From contig CACCLU010000003.1 of NCBI GenBank assembly GCA_902546975.1, forward strand, positions 1-64,000: a stretch of 64,000 bases of DNA, given 5' to 3'. The notes under the pieces were generated by a model. That model searched no databases. It was not told where the DNA came from and saw only the letters and a list, made by a program, of their open reading frames with translations. The stretch is from an uncultured Alphaproteobacteria bacterium (GTDB lineage: Bacteria; Pseudomonadota; Alphaproteobacteria; HIMB59). The translations under genes were made by a program, and so were the position numbers. This document shows positions 57,847 through 64,000 of this stretch, piece by piece. How positions within the stretch are numbered: the first letter of the stretch is position 1; the number at the start of each line of letters is the position of its first letter.

Positions 57847-59043
57847 ATGAAAGTTGCTATCATTGGGTCGGGCATTGTTGGTCTCACAATTGCATATACC
57901 TTAAGTAATGAAAATATCGACATAACTATTTTTGAGAAAGAGAGAAACTCACTATCACATGGAACTGGAAGAAATAGCGGAGTTATTCACTCTGGAATCT
58001 ACTATCAACCTAAAACTTTAAGGTCAACTCTCTGCATCAGAGGCTCAAAGTTATTGAAAAAATTTATTAGTGAGAACAATCTTTATATCAATAATTGTGG
58101 AAAGTTATTACTTCCAAAAACAAAAAAAGATATCGAAACACTTAATTTATTGTATGACAGATCAAAGGAGGTAGGAGTCGAAACAATCAAATTAAATAGT
58201 TTCGATGAGATTTTAAAAATAGAGCCAAACAGCAATCCCTTATTTAATGAAGCTCTTTTTATTAAAGAAACAGCCATAGCTGATCCAAAAGAGGTATCAA
58301 ACAAATTGATTGAAATTTTAAAAAAAAGAGGCGTGATAATTAAATACGATACAAAAGTGGACTCAATTTCATCTGATAATACAACTATTATATCAAATAA
58401 TAAAATTCATAATTTTGATCTTATTATTAACTCTGCAGGTTTACATGCAGACTATTTGGCAAATAAATCAAATTTAAAAACTAGATACACATCTTTACCT
58501 TTTAAAGGTAAATATTGGAAAATTAGTTTTGAAGAGAAAAATGAAATTCCAAATAGATTAATTTATCCAGTGCCAAATTTAGACCAACCTTTTTTAGGAG
58601 TCCACACTGTATACGATAAAGATGGAAACTTTTATTTAGGACCTAGTAGCACCCCTGTATTTGGAAGAGAAGCCTATAGGCCTTTTAGAAAATTTAATTT
58701 TTTAGAGTTTTGTGCCTTAAGTTATAAATTCATTTTGAAAATAATTTTTAATGAGAATAACCTTAGAAATTTAGCTATCAGTGAGTTTAAAAATCTATTT
58801 TTATCTAGTATCATGAAATCTTCTAATGTTTACTTTAAGCATAAACCAGTAAAAATTGAATTAAGTAGTAAAGTAGGGATTAGATCTCAAATGTTTGATA
58901 AAAATAGTAAAAAACTATTTAATGATTTTGTAGTTATTAAGCAAAATAACATCATACATATTCTTAATGCTATATCTCCAGCATGGACATCTTCTTTTGC
59001 TATGGCCGAATTTATATGTGAAAAATATACTATAAAAAAATAG
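57847..59043 (+). CDS. lhgO: L-2-hydroxyglutarate oxidase
   Basis: LhgO is a membrane-associated FAD enzyme that oxidises L-2-hydroxyglutarate to 2-oxoglutarate and gives electrons to quinone. The FAD-binding VAIIGSGIVGLTIAYTLS is at the N-terminus, and SHGTGRNSGVIHSGIYYQPKTLRSTLCIRG near residue 38 is the strong family signature. LPFKGKYWKIS and FLGVHTVYDKDGNFYLGPSSTPVFGREAY mark the substrate domain. The 398-residue length is typical. It follows the thioesterase directly and precedes bcp by 8 bases. Lysine or glutarate degradation is a common source of its substrate. Confidence 0.93.
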   Translation: MKVAIIGSGIVGLTIAYTLSNENIDITIFEKERNSLSHGTGRNSGVIHSGIYYQPKTLRSTLCIRGSKLLKKFISENNLYINNCGKLLLPKTKKDIETLNLLYDRSKEVGVETIKLNSFDEILKIEPNSNPLFNEALFIKETAIADPKEVSNKLIEILKKRGVIIKYDTKVDSISSDNTTIISNNKIHNFDLIINSAGLHADYLANKSNLKTRYTSLPFKGKYWKISFEEKNEIPNRLIYPVPNLDQPFLGVHTVYDKDGNFYLGPSSTPVFGREAYRPFRKFNFLEFCALSYKFILKIIFNENNLRNLAISEFKNLFLSSIMKSSNVYFKHKPVKIELSSKVGIRSQMFDKNSKKLFNDFVVIKQNNIIHILNAISPAWTSSFAMAEFICEKYTIKK

Positions 59044-59051
59044 AAATAATA

Positions 59052-59495
59052 ATGAAAGCGCCTAATTTTAAGTTGCCAAGCACATCTGGAATATTTCAAC
59101 TAAGTGATTATTTAGGGAAAAACATAATTTTGTATTTTTACCCAAGAGACAATACAAAAGGATGTTCTTTAGAGGCAATTGATTTCAATAACTCTCTCAA
59201 AGCTATAAATAAATATAATTGCATTGTAGTAGGTGTTTCAAAAGACTCAATTGAAAGTCATCAAAAATTTAAAAAAAAAAATAAATTAAAATTTGATTTG
59301 TTATTTGATGAAAAAATAAAGGTCTTAAAAAAATACAAAGCTTGGGGACTTAAGAAATTTTTAGGAAAGGAATATTATGGTATAATTAGAACTACAGTAT
59401 TAATTAATGAAAAAGGCAAAATTGTAAAAACTTGGAGTAATGTCAGAGTAAAAGATCATGTAAAAAATGTAATTAACGAACTATCTAATATTTAA
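59052..59495 (+). CDS. bcp: Thioredoxin-dependent peroxiredoxin Bcp (1-Cys form)
   Basis: A 147-residue peroxiredoxin reducing organic hydroperoxides. The peroxidatic site ILYFYPRDNTKGCSLEAIDFNN (residues ~30-50) keeps the P-x-x-x-T-x-x-C arrangement. The resolving cysteine found five residues later in E. coli Bcp is absent, so this is a 1-Cys form that may use glutathione or another thiol. VGVSKDSIESHQKFKKKN and LKKYKAWGLKKFLGKEYYGIIRTTVLI are family features. It ends the thioesterase-lhgO-bcp run. Confidence 0.93.
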   Translation: MKAPNFKLPSTSGIFQLSDYLGKNIILYFYPRDNTKGCSLEAIDFNNSLKAINKYNCIVVGVSKDSIESHQKFKKKNKLKFDLLFDEKIKVLKKYKAWGLKKFLGKEYYGIIRTTVLINEKGKIVKTWSNVRVKDHVKNVINELSNI

Positions 59496-59580
59496 TTTAA
59501 TCCAAAATACTTATTCACAAATTATAAACAGAAAAATTTATTTTTTTATCTTTTGTTATTGTCAAAAAAAATAATTTATT

Positions 59581-59703
59581 TTAGGGTAGTTAATGTAGAG
59601 GGTAGGAAACTTCCCAAAACAAAGAAAAGAGCCAAAGTAGTAGAGGCTTAGAGAAGGGAAACCGGAACTAAGTCGAGACAACCGAGGCTCTTTTCTGTTT
59701 TTA
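59581..59703 (+). ncRNA. Candidate structured RNA of unknown family
   Basis: The 303-base region 59496-59798 has no supported coding gene but a compact secondary structure. A hairpin at about 59599-59616 has a GAAA tetraloop. A perfect 11-bp stem pairs 59623-59633 with 59686-59696; inside it lie 11-base strands on both sides of an internal loop, a 7-bp stem 59645-59651/59668-59674, and a GG-GAAA-CC tip at 59656-59663. A T run follows the outer stem, so the element may also end transcription. G+C is far above the surrounding spacer. I could not match it to SRP RNA, 6S, tmRNA, RNase P or a known riboswitch. The strand is inferred from the T run. Confidence 0.5.
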
Positions 59704-59798
59704 GCCCCAGGCTTAATGATTGAATTTCTTACATTAAATAGTTTATCATTACACTTGAAAAAAATTTTCAAATACACTTTTATTTTTATTTTTGTATG

Positions 59799-59873
59799 TG
59801 GTGCCGCCGAGAAGAATTGAACTTCCGACCCCACCCTTACCAAGGGTGTGCTCTACCACTGAGCTACGGCGGC
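59799..59873 (-). tRNA. tRNA-Thr (GGU)
   Basis: A 75-base cloverleaf on the minus strand: acceptor GCCGCCG/CGGCGGC, D arm GCTC...GAGC, anticodon stem CACCC/GGGTG with loop TTGGTAA (anticodon GGT), and T arm GGAAG-TTCAATT-CTTCT. The discriminator is A and the 3' CCA is encoded. The T loop has TTCAATT instead of TTCGAAT. Confidence 0.96.
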
Positions 59874-59892
59874 ATTTTTAAAAAATTATAGA

Positions 59893-60081
59893 CTATAAAT
59901 ACATATTAAAAAACATTATCAAAAGACATCCTGCTGTCAGATATTTAGAGATTTCATAAAGAATTTTCCATTTATTATTATTTTGACTCACACGCCATGT
60001 AGCAAAAGTAATTGCCAAAAAAACAAATGATACAAACCACATTAAATTAGGGTTTTTTGTTAATTCAATAATAACTGACAT
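59893..60081 (-). CDS. Small two-helix membrane protein (62 residues)
   Basis: The protein has two hydrophobic helices (LMWFVSFVFLAITFATW and YLTAGCLLIMFFNMYL) joined by a polar loop with NNNKWK. I know no family for it. It lies 2 bases after an equally long two-helix protein, itself 13 bases after a methyltransferase gene, all on the minus strand, so it is the last gene of a three-gene unit ending near tRNA-Thr. Coding potential is supported by packing and the membrane pattern only. Confidence 0.55.
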   Translation of the reverse strand: MSVIIELTKNPNLMWFVSFVFLAITFATWRVSQNNNKWKILYEISKYLTAGCLLIMFFNMYL

Positions 60082-60083
60082 TA

Positions 60084-60272
60084 TTAATTCACAAGGTAAA
60101 ACTTATCTACCAGATAGTTTATTAACAAGACTAATCCAATCATAAATACCCAATATAGCTTTTTGTTGTTTCTAATAAAGGGTATCCCTATAGCACTGTA
60201 TCTAAATAATTTATGAAGTCCCCACACAATTAAGGGGATTAAAAACAACCAAAAAATAATTTCCCAAATCAT
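60084..60272 (-). CDS. Small two-helix membrane protein (62 residues), paired with the previous gene
   Basis: The first helix is IIFWLFLIPLIVWGLHKLF and the second VFMIGLVLLINYLVDKF, with a basic loop (FIRNNKKLYW) between them. Same length and topology as its neighbour, but no clear sequence likeness, so a duplication is not shown. Spacing of 13 bases after the methyltransferase gene suggests co-transcription. Function unknown; small membrane proteins of this type often act as partners or regulators of larger complexes. Confidence 0.55.
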   Translation of the reverse strand: MIWEIIFWLFLIPLIVWGLHKLFRYSAIGIPFIRNNKKLYWVFMIGLVLLINYLVDKFYLVN

Positions 60273-60285
60273 TTTCTAACTTTAA

Positions 60286-60897
60286 TTATTTCTTTTTTAA
60301 TAAGACTATCCTAATTTTAATATCTGAACCAAAATCTTTATTGTTTGGAAGATAATTTAAAGGTCTTGATATATAGATTGAGTTAAAATCAGTTAATTTT
60401 TCCAAGATATTATCAAATTTTAATTCCTTCCATAAATCTACTCTATGTGTAAATATAAAATAACCATTTTTTGCAAGATAATATGAAACTAGTTTAAAAA
60501 GTGATTGATGATTTTTACAATATGTCATTGCACCAATAAGACTTACCACAGTGTACTTATTTACTATTTGAATTTTATTCTCAAAACTTTTTTTATAAAG
60601 ATATCTGTATTTTCCATTTTTTTTAGATATATCTAATATTTTTTTAGAAATATCAGATCCATCACAAATACAGTTAGGGTAAACTCGTAAAAATTCATCA
60701 ACAAAAAGTCCTGTGCCACATGCTAAATCTAAAATAAATTTTGGTTTTGTTTTGATATATTTCTTTAAAATTTTAACTGATTGTAATGGCGCTTTGTAGT
60801 TCCATTTATACAATGTCTCATCATATGAAATAGACCAGTTATCATAATATTTTTCTATGTCTTTTTTGTTACCAATGCCTTTACGAAGAGATTTCAT
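60286..60897 (-). CDS. Class I SAM-dependent methyltransferase (METTL27/WBSCR27-like)
   Basis: A 203-residue methyltransferase. YYDNWSISYDETLYKWNYKAP at residues ~17-37 is the N-terminal signature of METTL27-like enzymes, and FILDLACGTGLFVDEFL near residue 56 is the AdoMet site; ISLIGAMTY-like VVSLIGAMTYCKNHQSLF and GYFIFTHRVDLWKE follow. Substrate unknown. It leads the unit with the two small membrane proteins and is divergent from the cysteine-rich mini-gene across 84 bases. Methylation of a quinone, lipid or a small molecule is possible, but nothing shows it. Confidence 0.82.
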   Translation of the reverse strand: MKSLRKGIGNKKDIEKYYDNWSISYDETLYKWNYKAPLQSVKILKKYIKTKPKFILDLACGTGLFVDEFLRVYPNCICDGSDISKKILDISKKNGKYRYLYKKSFENKIQIVNKYTVVSLIGAMTYCKNHQSLFKLVSYYLAKNGYFIFTHRVDLWKELKFDNILEKLTDFNSIYISRPLNYLPNNKDFGSDIKIRIVLLKKK

Positions 60898-60981
60898 TTA
60901 AAAAACTACCTAATTTATTATCATTTACCAATTAATCTTCATCATATTGTAATTTTTGTAAAATGATGATACTTAAATTTT

Positions 60982-61062
60982 ATGGATAATAATAAACCAA
61001 AACCTGATTGTGGTTGTTCTTGCTCATGCTGTTGCACATGTGGCGACGGTTGTTGTCAATAA
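60982..61062 (+). CDS. Putative cysteine-rich mini-peptide (26 residues, 9 Cys)
   Basis: An ATG-started frame of 26 codons, ending in TAA at 61060-61062. After a polar start (MDNNKPKPD) it reads C-x-C-x-C-x-C-C-C-x-C-x3-C-C, then Gln. Nine cysteines in 17 residues would suit a metallothionein-like metal ligand or the precursor of a modified peptide. The segment is clearly richer in G+C than the flanks, which follows from TGC/TGT codons. No good Shine-Dalgarno is seen; a TAAAAT-like -10 box is about 20 bases upstream. It overlaps tail-to-tail with the small membrane gene of the Anbu unit by 7 bases. Existence as a gene is inferred. Confidence 0.5.
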   Translation: MDNNKPKPDCGCSCSCCCTCGDGCCQ

Positions 61063-61214
61063 ATAATTTTAACAAGAACAATTATTCCTAAAATAAAACC
61101 GAATATTACGTCTACGTATTTCCCTTTTTTTCTGGCCATTAGATAAAAAGAGATTAAAGCTAGAGTAATTACTACAATACTCGATAAATTTGTTACAAAA
61201 GAAGAGGGCTCCAT
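61056..61214 (-). CDS. Small membrane protein downstream of the Anbu gene (52 residues)
   Basis: A frame of 52 codons starting at ATG 61212-61214, only 3 bases after the Anbu-type gene stop, with a GAAG site inside the end of that gene. It has two helices (IVVITLALISFYLM and VIFGFILGIIVLVKIIY) separated by a basic loop ARKKGKYVD. I recognise no family. The tight spacing suggests co-translation with the Anbu homologue, possibly as membrane anchor or partner. It is too short for many gene callers. Confidence 0.6.
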   Translation of the reverse strand: MEPSSFVTNLSSIVVITLALISFYLMARKKGKYVDVIFGFILGIIVLVKIIY

Positions 61215-61217
61215 TTA

Positions 61218-61943
61218 TTATTCTTCCCATTTAAAACGATCGAAAGATTTAAAAATTTCAAATATTCCTTTTTCCCATTGTTTAGATATGTATTGATAAT
61301 CGTCATCATTAATTTCAAGAGATTGTTGGTAAACTATTTCTGATAAATTATTTTTATATACAACTAAGTCGATTGGCGGACCAACAGATAAATCTGCTTT
61401 CATTGTACTGTCCATACTTATTAACGCACATCTTGCTGCATCTCCAAGATAAGTGTCTGACTTAACAACTCTGTCCAATATAGGCTTACCATACTTTATT
61501 TCTCCAATGACAAGGTAAGGTTTGAATTCACTTGATTTAATAAAGTTACCCTGCGGGTAAACCAAATATAATTCTGACTCTTGATCTTTTATATGTCCGC
61601 CAACTATAAAAGTTGAACCTAATTCAATAGTCTCTTGATTAATACCATCTGGTGAAGAGTGTTTAACATTTAATCTTCCAATGTATTTTGCAATTTCGTT
61701 TAAATTAAATAAATTATTTAAATTATTACCATTTTTATCGTCTTCTAAATCTTTGGTAATCGAGTTAAAGACTGCTTGAGAAGTAGCTAAATTTCCTGAT
61801 GTTAAAATTATTATATTTCTATCAATGCCCTTATGGACATACATTTTAGAATAAGAGTTAAAGTTATCTAGGCCTGCATTTGTCCTTCTATCAGATGCAA
61901 AAACCATCCCCTCGTTTACCTTAATTCCTACACAATAAGTCAT
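61218..61943 (-). CDS. Anbu-type proteasome homologue (BPH/proteasome-type peptidase)
   Basis: A 241-residue member of the Anbu family, related to HslV and proteasome beta subunits. The N-terminus MTYCVG leaves Thr2 as nucleophile after Met removal. FASDRRTNAG (Asp near position 17) and YSKMYVH (Lys near 33) complete the usual catalytic set, and IILTSGNLATSQAVFNS near residue 45 is the Anbu signature. GGHIKDQESELYLVYPQGNFI and YLGDAARCALISMDSTMKADLSVGPPIDL follow the family. Anbu proteins assemble into open rings; substrates are unknown. It is divergent from the circularly permuted ATP-grasp gene, its common partner, across 105 bases. The small membrane gene follows 3 bases on. Confidence 0.92.
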   Translation of the reverse strand: MTYCVGIKVNEGMVFASDRRTNAGLDNFNSYSKMYVHKGIDRNIIILTSGNLATSQAVFNSITKDLEDDKNGNNLNNLFNLNEIAKYIGRLNVKHSSPDGINQETIELGSTFIVGGHIKDQESELYLVYPQGNFIKSSEFKPYLVIGEIKYGKPILDRVVKSDTYLGDAARCALISMDSTMKADLSVGPPIDLVVYKNNLSEIVYQQSLEINDDDYQYISKQWEKGIFEIFKSFDRFKWEE

Positions 61944-62048
61944 ATTTTAATTAAATAGCTAATTTTTTAAAAATACAAACGATTATTTACATACCTTCAA
62001 TCTAAACTATGCATAACTATTAATAGGCATTTATAGTATTTTTAAATA
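61944..62048. promoter_or_regulatory. Divergent control region of the Anbu and ATP-grasp genes
   Basis: This 105-base AT-rich gap separates the divergent Anbu and ATP-grasp starts and must hold the promoters of both. I see no strong palindrome or GANTC site in it. It is one of the longer gaps between divergent genes in the window. Confidence 0.45.
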
Positions 62049-63494
62049 GTGAGCATAAATTGGAAAAATTACAATTCAAAAAATAGCTATGATGAGTATT
62101 TAACCCCAGAAAAAAGTCTTAGAAAAGAAGCTAAAGTAATTTCTAAAATATTAAATAGTTACTCAATCAAAGATTTAGAAAGAATTGAGCAAAATTGTCA
62201 AAGCACAATAAGCTCTCGTGGCATTAATTTTAAAGTTTACTCAGCTGATAAAAAAGCTGCAGAGGAAAAAAAATGGCCATTGGATATTATTCCAAGGATT
62301 ATTCTTAAATCCCAATGGCTTAAGGTCAGAAAAGGGTTAATACAAAGGTGTAAAGCATTAAATCTTTTTATAAATGATGTATATAACCAAAAAAAAATAT
62401 TTAAAGACAACATTGTTCCAAAAGAATTGGTATTTAAATCTCAAAATTATCTAAAACAATGTGAGGGTTTTCATCCAAAAAAAAAGATTTGGTCGCATAT
62501 TTCAGGAATAGATTTAATAAGAAATATTGATGGAAAATTTTTAGTATTAGAGGATAACCTTCGTGTCCCTTCAGGCGTGTCATACATGCTTGAAAATAGA
62601 ATGGTAATGGGGGAGGTGTTTCCAGAATTATTTACACGTTATAGAGTTTCACCAATCAATCACTATTGCAATAGGCTCTATCATTGTATGTTAGATGCAA
62701 TACCTTATAAAAAAAATAACCCCACAATGGTTGTATTAACGCCAGGTGTTTATAATTCTGCCTATTTTGAACATTCATTTCTAGCACAACAAATGGGAAT
62801 TGCTCTTGTTGAGGGAAAAGATCTTTATGTCGAAAATGACAAAGTTTACGTAAAGACAGTCAAAGGAGGTTTGAGAGTAGATTGTATATATAGAAGGATT
62901 GATGATACTTTTTTAGATCCCAAAACTTTTTTTAAAGGATCGTTATTAGGTGTGGCGGGTCTATACAAATCATACAGAAAAGGCAATGTTGGACTTCTAA
63001 ATGCTCCTGGAAGTGGTGTAGCAGACGATAAGGTTATATACTCATATGTTCCAAAAATAATTAAATATTATTTAGATGAAGAGCCAAAATTGGACCAAGT
63101 AGAGACATATTTATGTCACAATAAATCCGAGAGAGATTACGTAATATCAAATATTTCAAAAATGATAGTAAAACCAGCTGATGGATCTGGTGGTTATGGA
63201 ATTATAGTAGGACCTAAATCTTCTAAATCCGAGAGAGAGGCATATATTAGAAAAATTTTACATAACCCAAGAAACTTTATTGCTCAACCTTTAGAAATAT
63301 TATCAACTACACCAACTTTGCAGGGGAATTTAATTGAACCTCGACATCAAGATTTACGACCATTTATTCTCTCTGGAAGAGAGACGTATGTAACTATGGG
63401 TGGTTTGACTAGAGTTGCTCTTAAAAAAGGAAGCACGATCGTAAATAGTTCACAAGGTGGAGGTTCAAAAGACACTATGATTGTAGAAGATTAA
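62049..63494 (+). CDS. Circularly permuted type 2 ATP-grasp protein
   Basis: A 481-residue protein of the circularly permuted ATP-grasp family, predicted to form peptide or amide bonds. Features in order: RGINFKVYSA near residue 56, FKVYSADKKAAEEKKWPLDIIPRII, GIDLIRNIDGKFLVLEDNLRVPSGVSYMLENR near residue 155 (permuted ATP-binding part), LTPGVYNSAYFEHSFLAQQMG near residue 230, VDCIYRRIDDTFLDP near residue 280, MIVKPADGSGGYGIIVGP near residue 370 and EPRHQDLRPFIL near the end. The GTG at 62049 is chosen. In other genomes it is clustered with alpha-E, transglutaminase-like and Anbu genes. Here Anbu is divergent, and alpha-E and transglutaminase genes are not present next to it. Confidence 0.92.
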   Translation: MSINWKNYNSKNSYDEYLTPEKSLRKEAKVISKILNSYSIKDLERIEQNCQSTISSRGINFKVYSADKKAAEEKKWPLDIIPRIILKSQWLKVRKGLIQRCKALNLFINDVYNQKKIFKDNIVPKELVFKSQNYLKQCEGFHPKKKIWSHISGIDLIRNIDGKFLVLEDNLRVPSGVSYMLENRMVMGEVFPELFTRYRVSPINHYCNRLYHCMLDAIPYKKNNPTMVVLTPGVYNSAYFEHSFLAQQMGIALVEGKDLYVENDKVYVKTVKGGLRVDCIYRRIDDTFLDPKTFFKGSLLGVAGLYKSYRKGNVGLLNAPGSGVADDKVIYSYVPKIIKYYLDEEPKLDQVETYLCHNKSERDYVISNISKMIVKPADGSGGYGIIVGPKSSKSEREAYIRKILHNPRNFIAQPLEILSTTPTLQGNLIEPRHQDLRPFILSGRETYVTMGGLTRVALKKGSTIVNSSQGGGSKDTMIVED

Positions 63495-63497
63495 ATT

Positions 63498-64000
63498 TTA
63501 AATCTTTTGCTTCACAACTATTGTCTGATTTAAATTTTCAATCTCTAATGTTTCTTCGTCCCCATTAGTCCATTTAATTTTAATTTTAAACTCATTTTCA
63601 TTATCTCTAATTCCATAGTGAGCAACTGGCTCCATTTGACATAAATAACCTGATCCTGCATCGATTGTTTTAGAATGAGTTCTTTCATTTGTGAAAAGAG
63701 TTACTGTTGCTCCTCTTGCTGGTGCTCCATGGATATTTAAAGGCCTTACCCTTAAAAAAGATCTTTGCTCATCATTATTATATTTAAATAGGGTCAATGG
63801 TTGAGCACCGGACTCACCATGAGATAAAAGAAGTTCTAGTACTCCATCGTTATCAATATCTGCAACCGCTGCCCCTGTTCCAAGACCATTTGGCTCAAGA
63901 GCTTGATCTAGTTTTATTTCTTTAAAAACACCGTTTTCAATTATTTTATAAAGTCTATTTGGTTCACCTATGTTATTTAGAAACACTTCATCATAACCAT
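63498..64000 (-). CDS. FG-GAP/UnbV-ASPIC (CRTAC1-like) protein, C-terminal part (partial)
   Basis: The frame stays open to the window edge, so the protein starts beyond it. The visible part begins GYDEVFLNNIGEPNRLYK, continues with an FG-GAP/VCBS calcium-binding repeat (GTGAAVADIDNDGVLELLLSHGES) and ends in the UnbV_ASPIC domain (FLRVRPLNIHGAPARGATVTLFT, then GSGYLCQMEPVAHYGI and IKWTNGDEETLEI). Such proteins are exported beta-propellers, related to human CRTAC1, with unclear roles. It is convergent with the ATP-grasp gene, 3 bases away. Confidence 0.88.
   Translation of the reverse strand, partial: GYDEVFLNNIGEPNRLYKIIENGVFKEIKLDQALEPNGLGTGAAVADIDNDGVLELLLSHGESGAQPLTLFKYNNDEQRSFLRVRPLNIHGAPARGATVTLFTNERTHSKTIDAGSGYLCQMEPVAHYGIRDNENEFKIKIKWTNGDEETLEIENLNQTIVVKQKI

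Noticed and set aside
59581-59703. Known RNA such as SRP RNA, 6S, tmRNA or RNase P
   Set aside because: The signature loops of these RNAs (for example GGAAG..AGCA of SRP RNA or GAGGAAAGTCC of RNase P) are absent, so no name is given.
59562-59843. A 93-codon open frame on the minus strand
   Set aside because: It runs through part of tRNA-Thr and the whole structured-RNA hairpin. The frame is explained by RNA sequence, and no protein motif is visible.
60898-61217. A 320-base non-coding gap
   Set aside because: Two short frames, the Cys-rich peptide and the 52-residue membrane protein, account for most of it.
1-64000. Mobile elements, prophage, CRISPR arrays or genomic-island boundaries
   Set aside because: No transposase, integrase, phage gene, regularly spaced repeat or tRNA-flanking duplicated segment was seen; base use is even except for RNA genes and the Cys-rich frame.

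Overview
The window is AT-rich (roughly 30% G+C), very densely packed DNA from a free-living alphaproteobacterium with a streamlined genome. Alphaproteobacterial markers are CcrM, a petABC cytochrome bc1 operon, a PetP/PetR-type regulator pair, COQ9 next to rpsU, three-gene pntAA-pntAB-pntB, and the lgt / NDUFAF7-like / pgeF / prs / rplY / pth / ychF gene string. The base composition, tiny intergenic gaps and many overlapping genes suggest a marine oligotroph of the SAR11-like or AEGEAN-169/HIMB59 kind; this placement is an inference. I see no insertion sequence, prophage, CRISPR array or rRNA operon.

Layout. 1-7.2 kb: the mutY 3' end, ccrM, rnhB, moaB, a lytic transglycosylase, a degenerate uracil-DNA glycosylase, then TPR protein, ispE and tRNA-Gln. 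7.2-12.8 kb: uup, a very short CCA-adding enzyme, trmL and petABC. 12.8-18.6 kb: a seven-gene minus-strand run for translation, PRPP synthesis and lipoprotein modification. 18.6-25.4 kb: a UbiK-like mini-protein, YbjN, proC, a COQ9/TetR-like protein, csaA, a PetP/PetR/EnvZ-like regulatory trio, ilvE, moaE, moaD and pgsA. 25.4-42.2 kb: uvrC, a LysR regulator, a zinc-finger mini-gene, htpG, an M17 peptidase, a lytic enzyme, gshA-gshB, AsmA-like, a Na+/Ca2+ exchanger, uvrB, aspC and pyk. 42.2-49.5 kb: DUF1244, M3 peptidase, ABC1 kinase, proton-translocating transhydrogenase, rpsU and coq9.

49.5-59.5 kb is the metabolic accessory part. An aldehyde dehydrogenase / glutamine-synthetase-like / iron alcohol dehydrogenase operon looks like a gamma-glutamylation route for an amine or amino alcohol. 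It is followed by hisN-like, FrnE-like, a BASS transporter, a beta-hydroxyacid dehydrogenase, a hotdog thioesterase, L-2-hydroxyglutarate oxidase and Bcp.

59.5-64 kb is the least ordinary part. It holds a structured-RNA candidate, tRNA-Thr, two tandem two-helix mini membrane proteins with a methyltransferase, a 26-residue peptide with nine cysteines, a 52-residue membrane protein joined to an Anbu-type proteasome homologue, and a divergent circularly permuted ATP-grasp ligase. The window ends inside an FG-GAP/UnbV-ASPIC gene. The Anbu/ATP-grasp pair belongs to a predicted peptide-tagging system of unknown substrate; the two mini-genes packed against it are the best candidates here for something undescribed.

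Architecture is itself notable: of 13 convergent coding pairs, 11 overlap at their stops, seven by exactly four bases. Several genes too short for ordinary gene callers (44, 58, 26 and 52 residues) are recorded below.
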